Assembly (NCBI RefSeq): GCF_014207905.1
Contig: NZ_JACHLB010000001.1
Coordinates: 806,625-870,624 of the forward strand
Direction: 5' to 3'
Source of the DNA: Flavobacterium notoginsengisoli
GTDB taxonomy: Bacteria; Bacteroidota; Bacteroidia; Flavobacteriales; Flavobacteriaceae
DNA: 64,000 nt
Notes under the pieces: model-generated
Told to the model about the DNA's origin: nothing
The model's database searches: none
Seen by the model: the letters and a program-made list of their open reading frames with translations, nothing else
Part shown: one piece after another, positions 1 to 9,307 of the stretch
Position numbering within the stretch: position 1 is the first letter of the stretch
Layout: every line of letters begins with the position of its first letter
Translations under genes and position numbers: made by a program

Positions 1-53
1 TCAAACAATAGGCAGAAAATACCCAATCCTGTTATAGCTATTAATGTATTCAT
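1..53 (-). CDS. nuoN: NADH-quinone oxidoreductase subunit N, N-terminal fragment (runs off the window)
   Basis: An ATG on the minus strand at 51-53 opens a frame that reads MNTLIAITGLGIFCLLF and stays open to the window edge. It is hydrophobic, as expected for the first helix of the antiporter-like subunit NuoN, and it sits 67 bases downstream of nuoM, where nuoN belongs in the canonical nuoA-N order. Only 17 codons are visible, so the assignment rests on position and hydrophobicity rather than on any motif. Confidence 0.72.
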   Translation of the reverse strand, partial: MNTLIAITGLGIFCLLF

Positions 54-120
54 TTTTGTCTTTTTGAGTTAGGATTGCAATTTTAAGAATGTAACCCTAA
101 TTTATTTTTTGTTTAAAATA

Positions 121-1560
121 TTAGTTCTTATTGATAACTTGTAAAATGTTTTCCAAGCTTGGTGTAATCAAATCTGTAATTGGTTTTGGATAGAATCCAA
201 AGAACAATAAAACAGCGATAATTACCACAAATGAAATTCCTTCGTTAAGAGAAACATCTGCAAAAGTTTTCGAATTTGTTTCGCCTAACATTACATGCTG
301 GAACATTCTCAGCATATAGTAAGCTCCTAAAATAATAGTAGTTCCACCTAGAATTGCAAACCAGATGTTTACATGAGATAAACTGTATAATACGGTGAAT
401 TCTCCAACAAAGTTAAATGTACTTGGTAAAGCAACAGAAGCCAAAACTAAGATTAAAAACATCGAAGTGAATTTTGGAGATTGAGTACGAATTCCTCCCA
501 ATGCATCAATTTCTCTAGTTTCAAATCTTCTAAAAATTACTTCAGCAGCAAAGAATAATCCCACTACAACAAAACCGTGAGCAATCATTTGCATAACAGC
601 ACCTCTTAAACCATCAAGAGTTAAAGTATAAGAACCTGCAGCGATTAATCCAACGTGCGCAAGAGAAGAATATGCTAATAATTTTTTAAGATCTTTTTGT
701 CTCAATGCCACAATTGATCCGTAGATAACTCCAGCAATTCCTAAAGCAATAAAGATATTCATGTATTCTTTTGCAGCAAGTGGTGCAATTGGCAACTGCC
801 AACGAAGTACACTGTATAATCCCATTTTCAGCATGATACCAGATAAAAGCATTGTTCCAACCGTTGGGGCTTTTTGGTACACATTTGCCTGCCAAGTATG
901 GAAAGGAATAATTGGAATTTTAATAGCGTAAGCTAAAAAGAAAGCCAAGAAAATCCATAATTGTTCGCAAGCCGATAAATCTAATTTGTATAAATCTTCA
1001 ATTAAGAAAGAATCTGCTTTTGTATATAAATAAATAAAGGCAGTTAACATGAATAACGAACCAGCAAGTGTGTAAATAAAGAATTTAACCACAGCTTTTC
1101 TGCGTTCTTCAGCATCGCCATTACCCCAGATTAAAGCGATAAAGTAAATTGGAATAAGCGCTAACTCCCAGAAAATGTAATATAATAAACCATCAGCAGC
1201 TAAGAAAGTTCCTGTCATAGCAAAAGCCATAAACAAGATTAGTCCGTAAAAAGCTTTGGCATTTTTGTATTCATTTCCGAAAGAAGAAAAAATGATAATC
1301 GGAGTTAAAGCTGCAGTAAGTAAAACCATAGCAAGTCCAAGTCCGTCTGCGTTTAAAGCGAAAGAAATTTTTGGCTGTGTAATCCAGCTGTTGATTACGC
1401 TGATATTTTCGCCAGCTGAATAGTTATTCAATAATACAATTGAACATCCTAAAGCCGCTAAACTAAAAAGTAAAGCAACTTTTGAAGCTAGTTTGTCACC
1501 AGAAAAATAAGTGGCAAATGCACCAATTAAAAGTATAATTAATATAGTAGAAACGTTCAT
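121..1560 (-). CDS. nuoM: NADH-quinone oxidoreductase subunit M
   Basis: This 479-residue polytopic protein is an antiporter-like proton-pumping subunit of the complex I membrane arm. It is a string of about 14 hydrophobic helices. It keeps the family's charged helix residues: the glutamate in YIFWELALIPIYF and the histidine/lysine helix around FHTWQANVYQKAPT and SGIMLKMGLY, plus the later KDLKKLLAYSSLAHVG motif. Length is typical for NuoM. It lies 10 bases after nuoL in the same operon. The family is certain; the choice of M over L or N rests on length, motifs and order. Confidence 0.96.
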   Translation of the reverse strand: MNVSTILIILLIGAFATYFSGDKLASKVALLFSLAALGCSIVLLNNYSAGENISVINSWITQPKISFALNADGLGLAMVLLTAALTPIIIFSSFGNEYKNAKAFYGLILFMAFAMTGTFLAADGLLYYIFWELALIPIYFIALIWGNGDAEERRKAVVKFFIYTLAGSLFMLTAFIYLYTKADSFLIEDLYKLDLSACEQLWIFLAFFLAYAIKIPIIPFHTWQANVYQKAPTVGTMLLSGIMLKMGLYSVLRWQLPIAPLAAKEYMNIFIALGIAGVIYGSIVALRQKDLKKLLAYSSLAHVGLIAAGSYTLTLDGLRGAVMQMIAHGFVVVGLFFAAEVIFRRFETREIDALGGIRTQSPKFTSMFLILVLASVALPSTFNFVGEFTVLYSLSHVNIWFAILGGTTIILGAYYMLRMFQHVMLGETNSKTFADVSLNEGISFVVIIAVLLFFGFYPKPITDLITPSLENILQVINKN

Positions 1561-1570
1561 AGTAATAATA

Positions 1571-3454
1571 TTATTGAGCTAAAAATATATAGGAAACAAT
1601 TGCACAAAGTCCTAAAACAAAAACAAATAGATATAATCCTATACTTCCGGTTTGTAATTTTTTTCCTTGGAAAGCAATTTCGTTTGCTATTTTGCCTAAT
1701 CCAAATACAAGAGCAGATAATCCTGTTTCGATATAATCTCTAAAGAATTTAGATAAGCTGTTAACTGGTGCTACAAATACAGCATCGTAAACTTCGTCTA
1801 CATAATATTTGTTGTATAACACTTTGCTTAAACCAGTAATGTTTTCATCAGCTTCTGGAACATTATCTTGTTTAAAGTATTTTACGTAAGCAATTAAAAT
1901 TCCTAATAATCCACCTAGAACTGCAACACCCATTAAAGTGTATTCAGTTGTGCCTAAATGGTGTTCTTCGCCAGCTACTTTTGTGAAAAGAGGAGCAAGG
2001 TATTCATTTAACCAGCTGTTTCCAGGTAAACTAATTAATCCGCCAAAAGTTGCTAAAATAGCTAAAATGATAAGTGGAATAGTAATTAATGAACCACTTT
2101 CGTGTAAATGGTGTTTTTGCTCTTCAGTTCCTCTAAATTCTTTGAAGAAAGTTAAGAACATTAAACGAAACATATAAAAAGCTGTCATGATTGAAGCAAC
2201 AGATCCAACAACATATAATGGGATACTGTGGTGGAAAGCAGTCAATAAAATTTCATCTTTAGAAAAGAATCCTGAGAAAAATGGAACTCCTGAGATTGCT
2301 AATGAAGAAATCAACATAGTCCAGAACGTGATTGGCATCGCTTTACGCAATCCTCCCATGTTACGCATATCTTGCTCTCCGTGTAATCCGTGGATAACAG
2401 ATCCTGATCCTAAGAATAAACAAGCTTTAAAGAAAGCGTGAGTTATTACGTGAAAGACAGCTACTTCATAAGCTCCAAATCCTAATGCTAAAAACATTAA
2501 ACCTAATTGTGAAACTGTAGAATAAGCCAATACTTTTTTGATATCGTTTTGAACTAATCCAATTGTAGCAGCAACTAATGAAGTGATTGCTCCAATAATT
2601 GCGATTACAGATTGTACATCTGTTGCAAGGTCAAAAACAAAGTTTAATCTTGTTACCATAAAGATACCAGCAGTAACCATCGTAGCTGCGTGGATTAATG
2701 CAGAAACTGGAGTTGGTCCAGCCATCGCATCAGGTAACCAAGTGTATAACGGAATTTGAGCAGATTTACCACAAGCTCCAATGAACAAACATAAAGCAGC
2801 TAAAGAAAGTAATGGTAAATTTAAGTTAGAAGCTCCAGCAATTGCAGTTTTTAACGTTGCATAATCTAATGTTGAAAACATTGAACCAATGATAAACATT
2901 CCGATTAATAAACCTAAATCTCCAATTCTGTTCATAATGAAAGCTTTCTTCGCAGCATCATTGTAATCCTGGTTTTTATGCCAGAATCCAATTAATAGGT
3001 AAGAACAAAGTCCAACACCTTCCCATCCGATGAAAAGAACTAATAAGTTGCTTCCAATTACAAGTGTAATCATAAAGAAAACGAACAAATTCAGGTAAGA
3101 GAAGAATTTGTGCATGTTTTCATCATCATGCATGTAACTGATAGAGTATAAGTGAATCAAAGATCCAATTCCAGTTACAAAAAGTAGCCAAAGAACAGAT
3201 AATTGATCTAATAAAAATCCAAGATTGATTTTTAAGTTGCTAATTTGAATCCAATCAAATAAAGTAACTTCAATTCCTTTTCCAGTTGAAGTTATTTGAT
3301 TAAAAAGTAAAAGAGAAACTACAAAAGAAATCGCTACGGCAATAGTTCCGATTGCACCAGAAACTGTTTTTCCTAAGCTTTTTCCAAAAAAGACATTTAC
3401 TAGAAATCCTAGTAAAGGAGTTAAAACTAAAATTAACGCTAAATTGGTATCCAT
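1571..3454 (-). CDS. nuoL: NADH-quinone oxidoreductase subunit L
   Basis: A 627-residue subunit, the largest of the antiporter-like proteins, ending with the long lateral helix that lies along the membrane arm. Visible marks are the key glutamate in VLFIGWEGVGLCSYLLIGFW, the LPDAMAGPTPVSALIHAATM helix with its proton-channel lysine and histidine, and the NDIKKVLAYSTVSQLG motif. Length matches the family (about 610-650). The gene is 6 bases downstream of nuoK and 10 upstream of nuoM, so it is transcribed with them. Confidence 0.97.
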   Translation of the reverse strand: MDTNLALILVLTPLLGFLVNVFFGKSLGKTVSGAIGTIAVAISFVVSLLLFNQITSTGKGIEVTLFDWIQISNLKINLGFLLDQLSVLWLLFVTGIGSLIHLYSISYMHDDENMHKFFSYLNLFVFFMITLVIGSNLLVLFIGWEGVGLCSYLLIGFWHKNQDYNDAAKKAFIMNRIGDLGLLIGMFIIGSMFSTLDYATLKTAIAGASNLNLPLLSLAALCLFIGACGKSAQIPLYTWLPDAMAGPTPVSALIHAATMVTAGIFMVTRLNFVFDLATDVQSVIAIIGAITSLVAATIGLVQNDIKKVLAYSTVSQLGLMFLALGFGAYEVAVFHVITHAFFKACLFLGSGSVIHGLHGEQDMRNMGGLRKAMPITFWTMLISSLAISGVPFFSGFFSKDEILLTAFHHSIPLYVVGSVASIMTAFYMFRLMFLTFFKEFRGTEEQKHHLHESGSLITIPLIILAILATFGGLISLPGNSWLNEYLAPLFTKVAGEEHHLGTTEYTLMGVAVLGGLLGILIAYVKYFKQDNVPEADENITGLSKVLYNKYYVDEVYDAVFVAPVNSLSKFFRDYIETGLSALVFGLGKIANEIAFQGKKLQTGSIGLYLFVFVLGLCAIVSYIFLAQ

Positions 3455-3460
3455 TTCTGA

Positions 3461-3781
3461 TTATCCTTTTAAATTTTTTAAATTATCGATACTAATTGAT
3501 CCGATATTTCTAAAGATAGAAACTAAAATGGCCAATCCTACCGCAACTTCGGCTGCAGCAACCGCCATCGAGAAAAACACAAAAACTTGTCCTTGCGCAT
3601 CTTGATGATAAGTTGAAAAAGCAACAAATAAAAGGTTTACCGCATTCAACATAATTTCGATAGACATGAAAACGATAATAGCATTTCGTCTGTACAATAC
3701 ACCAAAAATACCAATACAGAAAAGTACAACACTTAAAAAGATGTAGTTTTCAATACCTATTTGATTTAATATATTACCCAT
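3461..3781 (-). CDS. nuoK: NADH-quinone oxidoreductase subunit K
   Basis: This small 106-residue protein has three transmembrane helices and is homologous to MrpC and mitochondrial ND4L. The two buried glutamates needed for proton transfer are visible in [14 protein letters not shown] and [14 protein letters not shown]. Its start codon shares one base with the nuoJ stop codon at 3781, which indicates translational coupling in the operon. Confidence 0.96.
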   Translation of the reverse strand: MGNILNQIGIENYIFLSVVLFCIGIFGVLYRRNAIIVFMSIEIMLNAVNLLFVAFSTYHQDAQGQVFVFFSMAVAAAEVAVGLAILVSIFRNIGSISIDNLKNLKG

Positions 3782-4320
3782 TATTTATTTAATTTTTCTT
3801 TTTTAGACAATAGAACTGTTCCAATCATAGCAACTAAAAGTAAAACAGAAGCAAATTCGAACGGAACCATATATTCATCTAATAAAATTTTACCTAAAAC
3901 TTTAATAGATTGGAAATCTTCTCCTGTAGAATCATATTCTCCAACAATTGGTTTAGAGTTAATGAAGATTGTAATCAAAACAATCAAGATTAAACAGAAA
4001 GACACAATAGCTCCTAAACGTGTAATTCTAGGGCGGTGAACTTCTCGCTGTTCGTTCAAGTTCATTAACATTATCGTAAACAGGAACAGAATCATAATAG
4101 CACCAGAGTAGACTATTATATGTACAACAGCTAAAAACTGAGAGTTTAATAATAAATAATGACCAGCAATCGAGAAGAAACAAATCACCAAGTAAATAGC
4201 TGAGTGAATTGGGTTTCTACTAAAAATAGTCAAGAAAGCGGTAATAACAGTAATAAACGCTAAAAAGCAAAAGATAACTTGAACGGTTGTCGCGTGTGCA
4301 AAATCAGGAATATGTATCAT
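3781..4320 (-). CDS. nuoJ: NADH-quinone oxidoreductase subunit J
   Basis: The 179-residue protein has five predicted membrane helices and matches NuoJ/ND6 in length and order. The helix [20 protein letters not shown] is the conserved third helix that undergoes the pi-bulge transition in the family. It directly abuts nuoI upstream and overlaps nuoK by one base. Confidence 0.95.
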   Translation of the reverse strand: MIHIPDFAHATTVQVIFCFLAFITVITAFLTIFSRNPIHSAIYLVICFFSIAGHYLLLNSQFLAVVHIIVYSGAIMILFLFTIMLMNLNEQREVHRPRITRLGAIVSFCLILIVLITIFINSKPIVGEYDSTGEDFQSIKVLGKILLDEYMVPFEFASVLLLVAMIGTVLLSKKEKLNK

Positions 4321-4866
4321 TTAGTTAGCGTTTTTAAGTTGAGCGTTTTTCATAGCCATTTCTAAAGGCATCACTAATTTATCTTTCCCGAAAATGAAAT
4401 CTTCTCTTTCGTAACTAGCAGGAACTAATACTTTAGAAGTAGTTAAGTAAATAGCATCTTTTGGACAAGCTTCTTCACATAAACCACAGAAAATACAACG
4501 AAGCATGTTGATTTCATAGATCTCAGCGTATTTCTCCTCTCTATATAAGTGTTTTTCATCAGCTTTACGTTCAGCAGCTTTCATAGTGATCGCTTCTGCA
4601 GGGCACGATAAAGCACATAATCCACAAGCAGTACAGTTTTCACGACCTTGTTCATCACGTTTCAACATGTGCTGACCACGGTAAACTGGACTCATTTCAC
4701 GAACCTGCTCAGGATAATGAATGGTAACTTTTTTTCTAAAAAGGTGTTTTACAGTAATAAATAAACCTTTTACAATCGCCACAAGATACAATCGCTCAAC
4801 AAAAGACATGTCCTTATTTGACACCACCTTTTTTCTACCCGATAATGATATAGTTTCTATTGACAT
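4321..4866 (-). CDS. nuoI: NADH-quinone oxidoreductase subunit I (two [4Fe-4S] ferredoxin)
   Basis: A 181-residue peripheral-arm subunit that carries clusters N6a and N6b and passes electrons towards NuoB. Two full ferredoxin motifs are readable: CTACGLCALSCPAEAI and CIFCGLCEEACPKDAI, each CxxCxxCxxxCP. The N-terminal stretch RLYLVAIVKGLFITVKHLF is the amphipathic segment that contacts the membrane arm. It abuts nuoJ and follows nuoH after 83 bases. Confidence 0.97.
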   Translation of the reverse strand: MSIETISLSGRKKVVSNKDMSFVERLYLVAIVKGLFITVKHLFRKKVTIHYPEQVREMSPVYRGQHMLKRDEQGRENCTACGLCALSCPAEAITMKAAERKADEKHLYREEKYAEIYEINMLRCIFCGLCEEACPKDAIYLTTSKVLVPASYEREDFIFGKDKLVMPLEMAMKNAQLKNAN

Positions 4867-4949
4867 TTTTACTATTATAGTTTATGATTCAAAATTTGAT
4901 TATTCAAATTCAAATCTATTTTGTTTTTTATTTGTGAATAATTACGGTC

Positions 4950-6002
4950 TTAGAACCCTAAGAAAGCTGCAATATCGTGTCTTAATATTACAATACCGGT
5001 AATCATGATATTTACAATTGAAAGCGGAATTAAAATTCTCCAGCCTAAGTGCATTAATTGGTCATATCTAAATCTTGGAATCGTCCAACGTACCCACATA
5101 TAGAAGAATATGAAGAAGCAAATTTTTGCAAATAGAACTCCAATTCCTAATAAGTTAGCTGTATTTACGCCAACATTTTCTACCATCCATTCCATTCCAG
5201 GGTAGTTATATCCACCAAAGAATAAAACAGAAATAATAGTAGAAGAGATAAACATACTTGCATATTCAGCAAATAGATAGAATCCCATTTTCATTGATGA
5301 ATATTCAGTGTGGTAACCTCCAATTAATTCGTTTTCACATTCTGCTAAGTCGAAAGGTGTTCTATTCGTTTCAGCAAAAGAACAGATTAAGAAAATTAAA
5401 AATGATAATGGCTGATAGAAAACATTCCAGTTCATTCCTTGTTGCTGTAATGAGATTTCTTTCAAGCTCATTGTTCCAGTCATCATTAATAAAGCAATCA
5501 TCGATAATCCCATAGCAACTTCATACGAAACCATTTGAGATGCTGCACGAATAGCTCCCATTAATGAGAATTTATTGTTAGAAGCCCATCCACCAATCAT
5601 GATACCATAAACTCCAACAGAAAGAACTCCAAAAATGTATAATAAAGCAATATTTACATCAGTTGCCTGAAGTATAATGTCTTTTCCAAAAAGATGCAAA
5701 CGATCTCCCCACGGAATTACAGCACTAGTCATTAAAGCTGTACTCATTGCAATTGCAGGACCTACGAAAAATAAAATTCTATTTGGAGTATTAGGTTCAA
5801 ATTCTTCTTTAGAGAATAATTTCATACCGTCTGCAAGAGGCTGTAATAAACCTCCCCATCCAGCACGGTTTGGTCCAACACGGTCTTGCAAGAAAGCTGC
5901 AACTTTACGTTCTGCCCAAGTAGAATACATTGCCATAACCATTGTAACCGCAAAAACGACAACAATAACAACACTTTTTTCTATAATAAATGCACTTTCC
6001 AT
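4950..6002 (-). CDS. nuoH: NADH-quinone oxidoreductase subunit H
   Basis: This 350-residue protein has about eight membrane helices and forms the quinone site entrance and the junction between the two arms. Conserved marks are the N-terminal STWAERKVAAFLQDRVGPNR and the charged loop RTPFDLAECENELIGGYHTE that faces the quinone chamber. It starts 3 bases after the nuoG-like gene stops. Confidence 0.97.
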   Translation of the reverse strand: MESAFIIEKSVVIVVVFAVTMVMAMYSTWAERKVAAFLQDRVGPNRAGWGGLLQPLADGMKLFSKEEFEPNTPNRILFFVGPAIAMSTALMTSAVIPWGDRLHLFGKDIILQATDVNIALLYIFGVLSVGVYGIMIGGWASNNKFSLMGAIRAASQMVSYEVAMGLSMIALLMMTGTMSLKEISLQQQGMNWNVFYQPLSFLIFLICSFAETNRTPFDLAECENELIGGYHTEYSSMKMGFYLFAEYASMFISSTIISVLFFGGYNYPGMEWMVENVGVNTANLLGIGVLFAKICFFIFFYMWVRWTIPRFRYDQLMHLGWRILIPLSIVNIMITGIVILRHDIAAFLGF

Positions 6003-6005
6003 TTC

Positions 6006-7034
6006 TTATTTTTTATCGTTTGTATTTAATGGAATTGATGCCATACTAATTTTTTTACGGTCTACATCTCTACCTAAAAGGATATTTTTCTCTGTATCGA
6101 TTTCAACTTTCTCTAATTTTTGAGTGTAGTTATTTTGGTTGATAACAGAATCTTTTTCAAATTCTCTTGGACCTTCAATAACCCAATCATTCACATCTTT
6201 GTGATCAAAACGACAGCTGTTGCAGATGAATTCTTCTACTTCATGGTACTCGTCTTTACGACCAGTTACACGCTGAATTTCTCCACCAAACATCCAAACG
6301 GTAGTTTTACCGCAGCATCCTGGAGTAGTACATTCTCTGTGTGCGTTGTAAGGTTTGTTAAACCAAACTCTTGATTTAAATCGGAAAGTTTTATCTGTTA
6401 AAGCTCCAACCGGACAAACATCAATCATGTTTCCAGAGAACTCATTGTCGATAGCTTTAGAAATTCCAGTAGAAATATTAGCGTGATCTCCACGATCTAA
6501 TACTCCGTGAACTCTGTTGTCTGTCAATTGATCTGCAACTTGTACACATCTCTGGCATAAAATACAACGGTTCATATGCAGTTGAATATTTGGACCAATA
6601 TTTTCTGGTTCAAATGTTCTTTTCTCTTCAATATAACGTGATTTTGGATTTCCGTGTTCAAAACTTAAATTTTGAAGATCACATTCTCCCGCTTGGTCAC
6701 AAATTGGACAGTCTAATGGGTGGTTGATCAATAAAAACTCTGTTACAGATTTACGTGCTTCGGTAACTCTGGCAGAAGATTTACTGTTTACTTCCATTCC
6801 GTCCATACATCCTGTTACACAAGATGCCATCAATTTTGGCATTGGTCTTGGATCAGCTTCACTACCTTTAGAAACTTCAACTAAACAACAACGGCATTTT
6901 CCGCCGCTGCCTTTTAATTTTGAGTAATAGCACATGGCTGGCGGTACCAAATCTCCACCAATCATACGTGCAGCCTGCAGGATCGTTGTTCCTGGCTCTA
7001 CGTCTATACTTTGACCGTCTATGGTTACTTTCAT
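6006..7034 (-). CDS. nuoG: Short NuoG-type iron-sulfur subunit (molybdopterin-like domain absent)
   Basis: Electron-wire subunit of complex I, 342 residues against roughly 700-900 in most NuoG proteins. In order it shows a 2Fe-2S domain with cysteines in the CYYSKL, GGKCRCC and MASCVTG segments, a His/Cys 4Fe-4S motif (HPLDCPICDQAGECDLQN), a ferredoxin part (CILCQRC and VCPVGAL), and the first 4Fe-4S segment of the molybdopterin-oxidoreductase fold (CTTPGCCGK, CNSCRFDH). The large catalytically inert domain is missing. The next gene starts 3 bases on and no leftover reading frame exists, so this looks like a compact natural form, not a frameshift. It is known to me as usual in Flavobacteriia. 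Confidence 0.92.
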   Translation of the reverse strand: MKVTIDGQSIDVEPGTTILQAARMIGGDLVPPAMCYYSKLKGSGGKCRCCLVEVSKGSEADPRPMPKLMASCVTGCMDGMEVNSKSSARVTEARKSVTEFLLINHPLDCPICDQAGECDLQNLSFEHGNPKSRYIEEKRTFEPENIGPNIQLHMNRCILCQRCVQVADQLTDNRVHGVLDRGDHANISTGISKAIDNEFSGNMIDVCPVGALTDKTFRFKSRVWFNKPYNAHRECTTPGCCGKTTVWMFGGEIQRVTGRKDEYHEVEEFICNSCRFDHKDVNDWVIEGPREFEKDSVINQNNYTQKLEKVEIDTEKNILLGRDVDRKKISMASIPLNTNDKK

Positions 7035-7205
7035 CTCTTTATTTTGTTTTTTTAGTTTCAGGTTTCAGGTTTCACGTTTTCACTTGAAACTAAAAAAACT
7101 TGAAACTTTAAACTATTTTAAACTTTTTTGTTGAAAGTCGGAATATTGAAAAGAATTGCTGTCCTTTTTAACATTATGAACTTTATAACTTTCTGCTTTT
7201 TATTT
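7035..7205. repeat. nuoF-nuoG spacer with GTTTCAGG/CTTGAAAC word repeats
   Basis: This 171-base spacer interrupts the otherwise tight operon. Around 7056-7110 it contains repeated copies of the word TTTCAGG on one side and TTGAAAC on the other, which can pair to form a hairpin. The same word family is seen between sucB and sucA (21405-21465). No reading frame or promoter box stands out. Confidence 0.6.
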
Positions 7206-8576
7206 TTATACGATTGCTTTACCGCCAACTAAATGTTTCACTTGTGAAAAAGGTTCAGCGACAAAGTGATCTCTATTTTTGATTTTTTCTGGGAAACGAA
7301 CATGATATTCGAACTCATCTCTAAAGTGACGAATTGCAGCTGCTACTGGCCAAGAAGCTGCGTCTCCTAAAGGACAAATTGTGTTTCCTTCAATTTTACT
7401 TTGAATACTCCACAATAATTCGATATCTTCTTCACGGCCTTGACCGTTTTCGATTCTCCATAAGATTTTTTCTAACCATCCAGTTCCTTCACGGCAAGGT
7501 GTACATTGTCCGCAAGATTCGTGGTGGTAAAAACGAGCAAAGTTCCAAGTGTTTCTTACCACACAAGCAGTGTCGTTATAAACAATAAATCCTCCAGAAC
7601 CTAACATAGATCCAGTGGCAAAACCACCATCACTTAAAGATTCGTAAGTCATTAAACGATCTTCACCGTTTGCCGTTTTGAAAATTAATTCAGCTGGTAA
7701 AATTGGCACAGAAGAACCTCCTGGTACAAATGCTTTTAATGGACGGCTTGAAGACATTCCTCCTAAATATTCATCAGAATTCATGAATTCGTCAACACTT
7801 AAACCTAATTCAATTTCGTAAACACCAGGATTTTTGATGTGCCCTGAAGCAGAAATTAATTTAGTTCCAGTAGAACGTCCAATACCAATTTTAGCATAAT
7901 CGTCACCAGAATTGTTTACAATCCAAGGCACAGTCGCAATTGTTTCAACATTGTTTACTACAGTTGGGTTTGCCCAAAGACCAGAAACCGCTGGGAAAGG
8001 TGGTTTAATACGAGGATTTCCTCTTTTTCCTTCTAAAGATTCGATTAATGCTGTTTCTTCTCCACAGATATAAGCTCCAGCTCCACAGTGAACGTGAAGT
8101 TCCAAATCATAACCTGTTCCTAATATATTTTTTCCTAACCATCCGGCAGCTTTTGCTTCGGCGATTGCTCTTTCTAAAATTTTGAAAACCCACATATATT
8201 CGCCACGAATGTAGATATATGATAAGTTAGCACCCAAAGCGTAACTAGAAGTAATCATTCCTTCGATCAATAAGTGAGGAATGTATTCCATCAAAAATCT
8301 ATCTTTGAATGTTCCAGGCTCCGATTCGTCGGCGTTACACACTAAGTGTCTTGGTCTTCCTGATTTTTTATCAATAAAGCTCCATTTCATTCCGGCAGGG
8401 AAACCTGCACCACCACGACCACGTAATCCTGATTTTTTTACTTCCTCAGTTACTTCGTCTGGAGTTAATGTTTTTAAAGCTTTTTCTACAGAAGCATAAC
8501 CACCATTTTGGCGATAAACTTCGTAGGTTTTAATTCCAGGAACATTGATTTTATCTAATAATATTTTTTGTGACAT
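7206..8576 (-). CDS. nuoF: NADH-quinone oxidoreductase subunit F (NADH/FMN site)
   Basis: NADH-oxidising subunit of 456 residues. The FMN- and NADH-binding glycine-rich segment reads GLRGRGGAGFPAGMKWSF, followed by CNADESEPGTFKDR, and the C-terminal domain has the N3 4Fe-4S ligands ESCGQCTPCREGT and, about 40 residues later, NTICPLGDAA. Length is normal for the family. It begins one base after nuoE ends. Confidence 0.97.
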   Translation of the reverse strand: MSQKILLDKINVPGIKTYEVYRQNGGYASVEKALKTLTPDEVTEEVKKSGLRGRGGAGFPAGMKWSFIDKKSGRPRHLVCNADESEPGTFKDRFLMEYIPHLLIEGMITSSYALGANLSYIYIRGEYMWVFKILERAIAEAKAAGWLGKNILGTGYDLELHVHCGAGAYICGEETALIESLEGKRGNPRIKPPFPAVSGLWANPTVVNNVETIATVPWIVNNSGDDYAKIGIGRSTGTKLISASGHIKNPGVYEIELGLSVDEFMNSDEYLGGMSSSRPLKAFVPGGSSVPILPAELIFKTANGEDRLMTYESLSDGGFATGSMLGSGGFIVYNDTACVVRNTWNFARFYHHESCGQCTPCREGTGWLEKILWRIENGQGREEDIELLWSIQSKIEGNTICPLGDAASWPVAAAIRHFRDEFEYHVRFPEKIKNRDHFVAEPFSQVKHLVGGKAIV

Positions 8577-8577
8577 C

Positions 8578-9108
8578 TTATTTATCGTGTAATATTATTT
8601 TATCATCTCTACAATCAGCAATGATCTGATCGATTTTTTCTTCTGTCAATTTCTCTTTGTAGAAATCTCCCAACTGCATCATCGGAGCATATCCGCAAGC
8701 ACCTAAACATTCTACGCCAGCAATGGTAAACATTCCGTCTGGAGTAGTTTCGCCCATTTTAATGCCTAATTTTTCAGAAGTATAATCCATTAAATCTTCG
8801 GCACCTCTTAAACAGCAGCAAGAAGTCTGGCAGAACTCAAACATATACTTACCAATTGGTTTTTGGTTGAACATGGTATAGAAAGTAACCACTTCATAAA
8901 CCTCAATTGGTTTTATCTGAAGAATTTCGGCAACTTTATCTTGCAGTTCAATACTAAGCCAGTTGTTATGTGCATCCTGAACTTCGTGTAAAACAGGCAA
9001 TAAAGCCGATTTTTGTTTGCCTTCAGGATAATGACTGATTAATTCATTGATGCGGTTCATCAATGCCTCAGTCATATTTATTTCTTGTTTGTAATGTTTA
9101 CGTTCCAT
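8578..9108 (-). CDS. nuoE: NADH-quinone oxidoreductase subunit E (2Fe-2S)
   Basis: A 176-residue thioredoxin-like 2Fe-2S protein carrying cluster N1a. The ligand pairs are in FCQTSCCCLRGA and VECLGACGYAPMMQ. A second in-frame ATG at 9073-9075 (MTEALMNR) is a possible start and would give 165 residues. I kept the longer form because its opening residues (MERKHYKQEINM) look like ordinary protein sequence. It precedes nuoF by one base. Confidence 0.95.
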   Translation of the reverse strand: MERKHYKQEINMTEALMNRINELISHYPEGKQKSALLPVLHEVQDAHNNWLSIELQDKVAEILQIKPIEVYEVVTFYTMFNQKPIGKYMFEFCQTSCCCLRGAEDLMDYTSEKLGIKMGETTPDGMFTIAGVECLGACGYAPMMQLGDFYKEKLTEEKIDQIIADCRDDKIILHDK

Positions 9109-9307
9109 TTTTATTTTAGATTTTAGATTTTAGATTTTAGATTTTTTCAATCTTTGTCCATAATCCATATTCTGCAATCTTTATAAGTTTTAGATCTTTC
9201 GATCTGAATTCTTCAATTCTTCAATTCTATAATTAGTTTAGATTTTCAATCTTAATTTTAAAATCTGCAAAGCAATCTAAAATCTAAAATCTTCAATCTA
9301 AAATTTT
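9109..9307. repeat. nuoD-nuoE spacer with TAGATTTT words
   Basis: This 199-base gap inside the operon is made largely of the word AGATTTT and its complement AAAATCT, dense at both ends (about 9116-9145 and 9236-9305). The two ends can pair into a long stem, so a transcript would fold here. No coding frame was seen. The same word family fills the nuoB-nuoA spacer. Confidence 0.7.

Noticed and set aside
6006..7034. Frameshifted or degraded nuoG
   Set aside because: The frame ends 3 bases before nuoH, and no remnant of the missing domain is found; all cluster motifs are intact.
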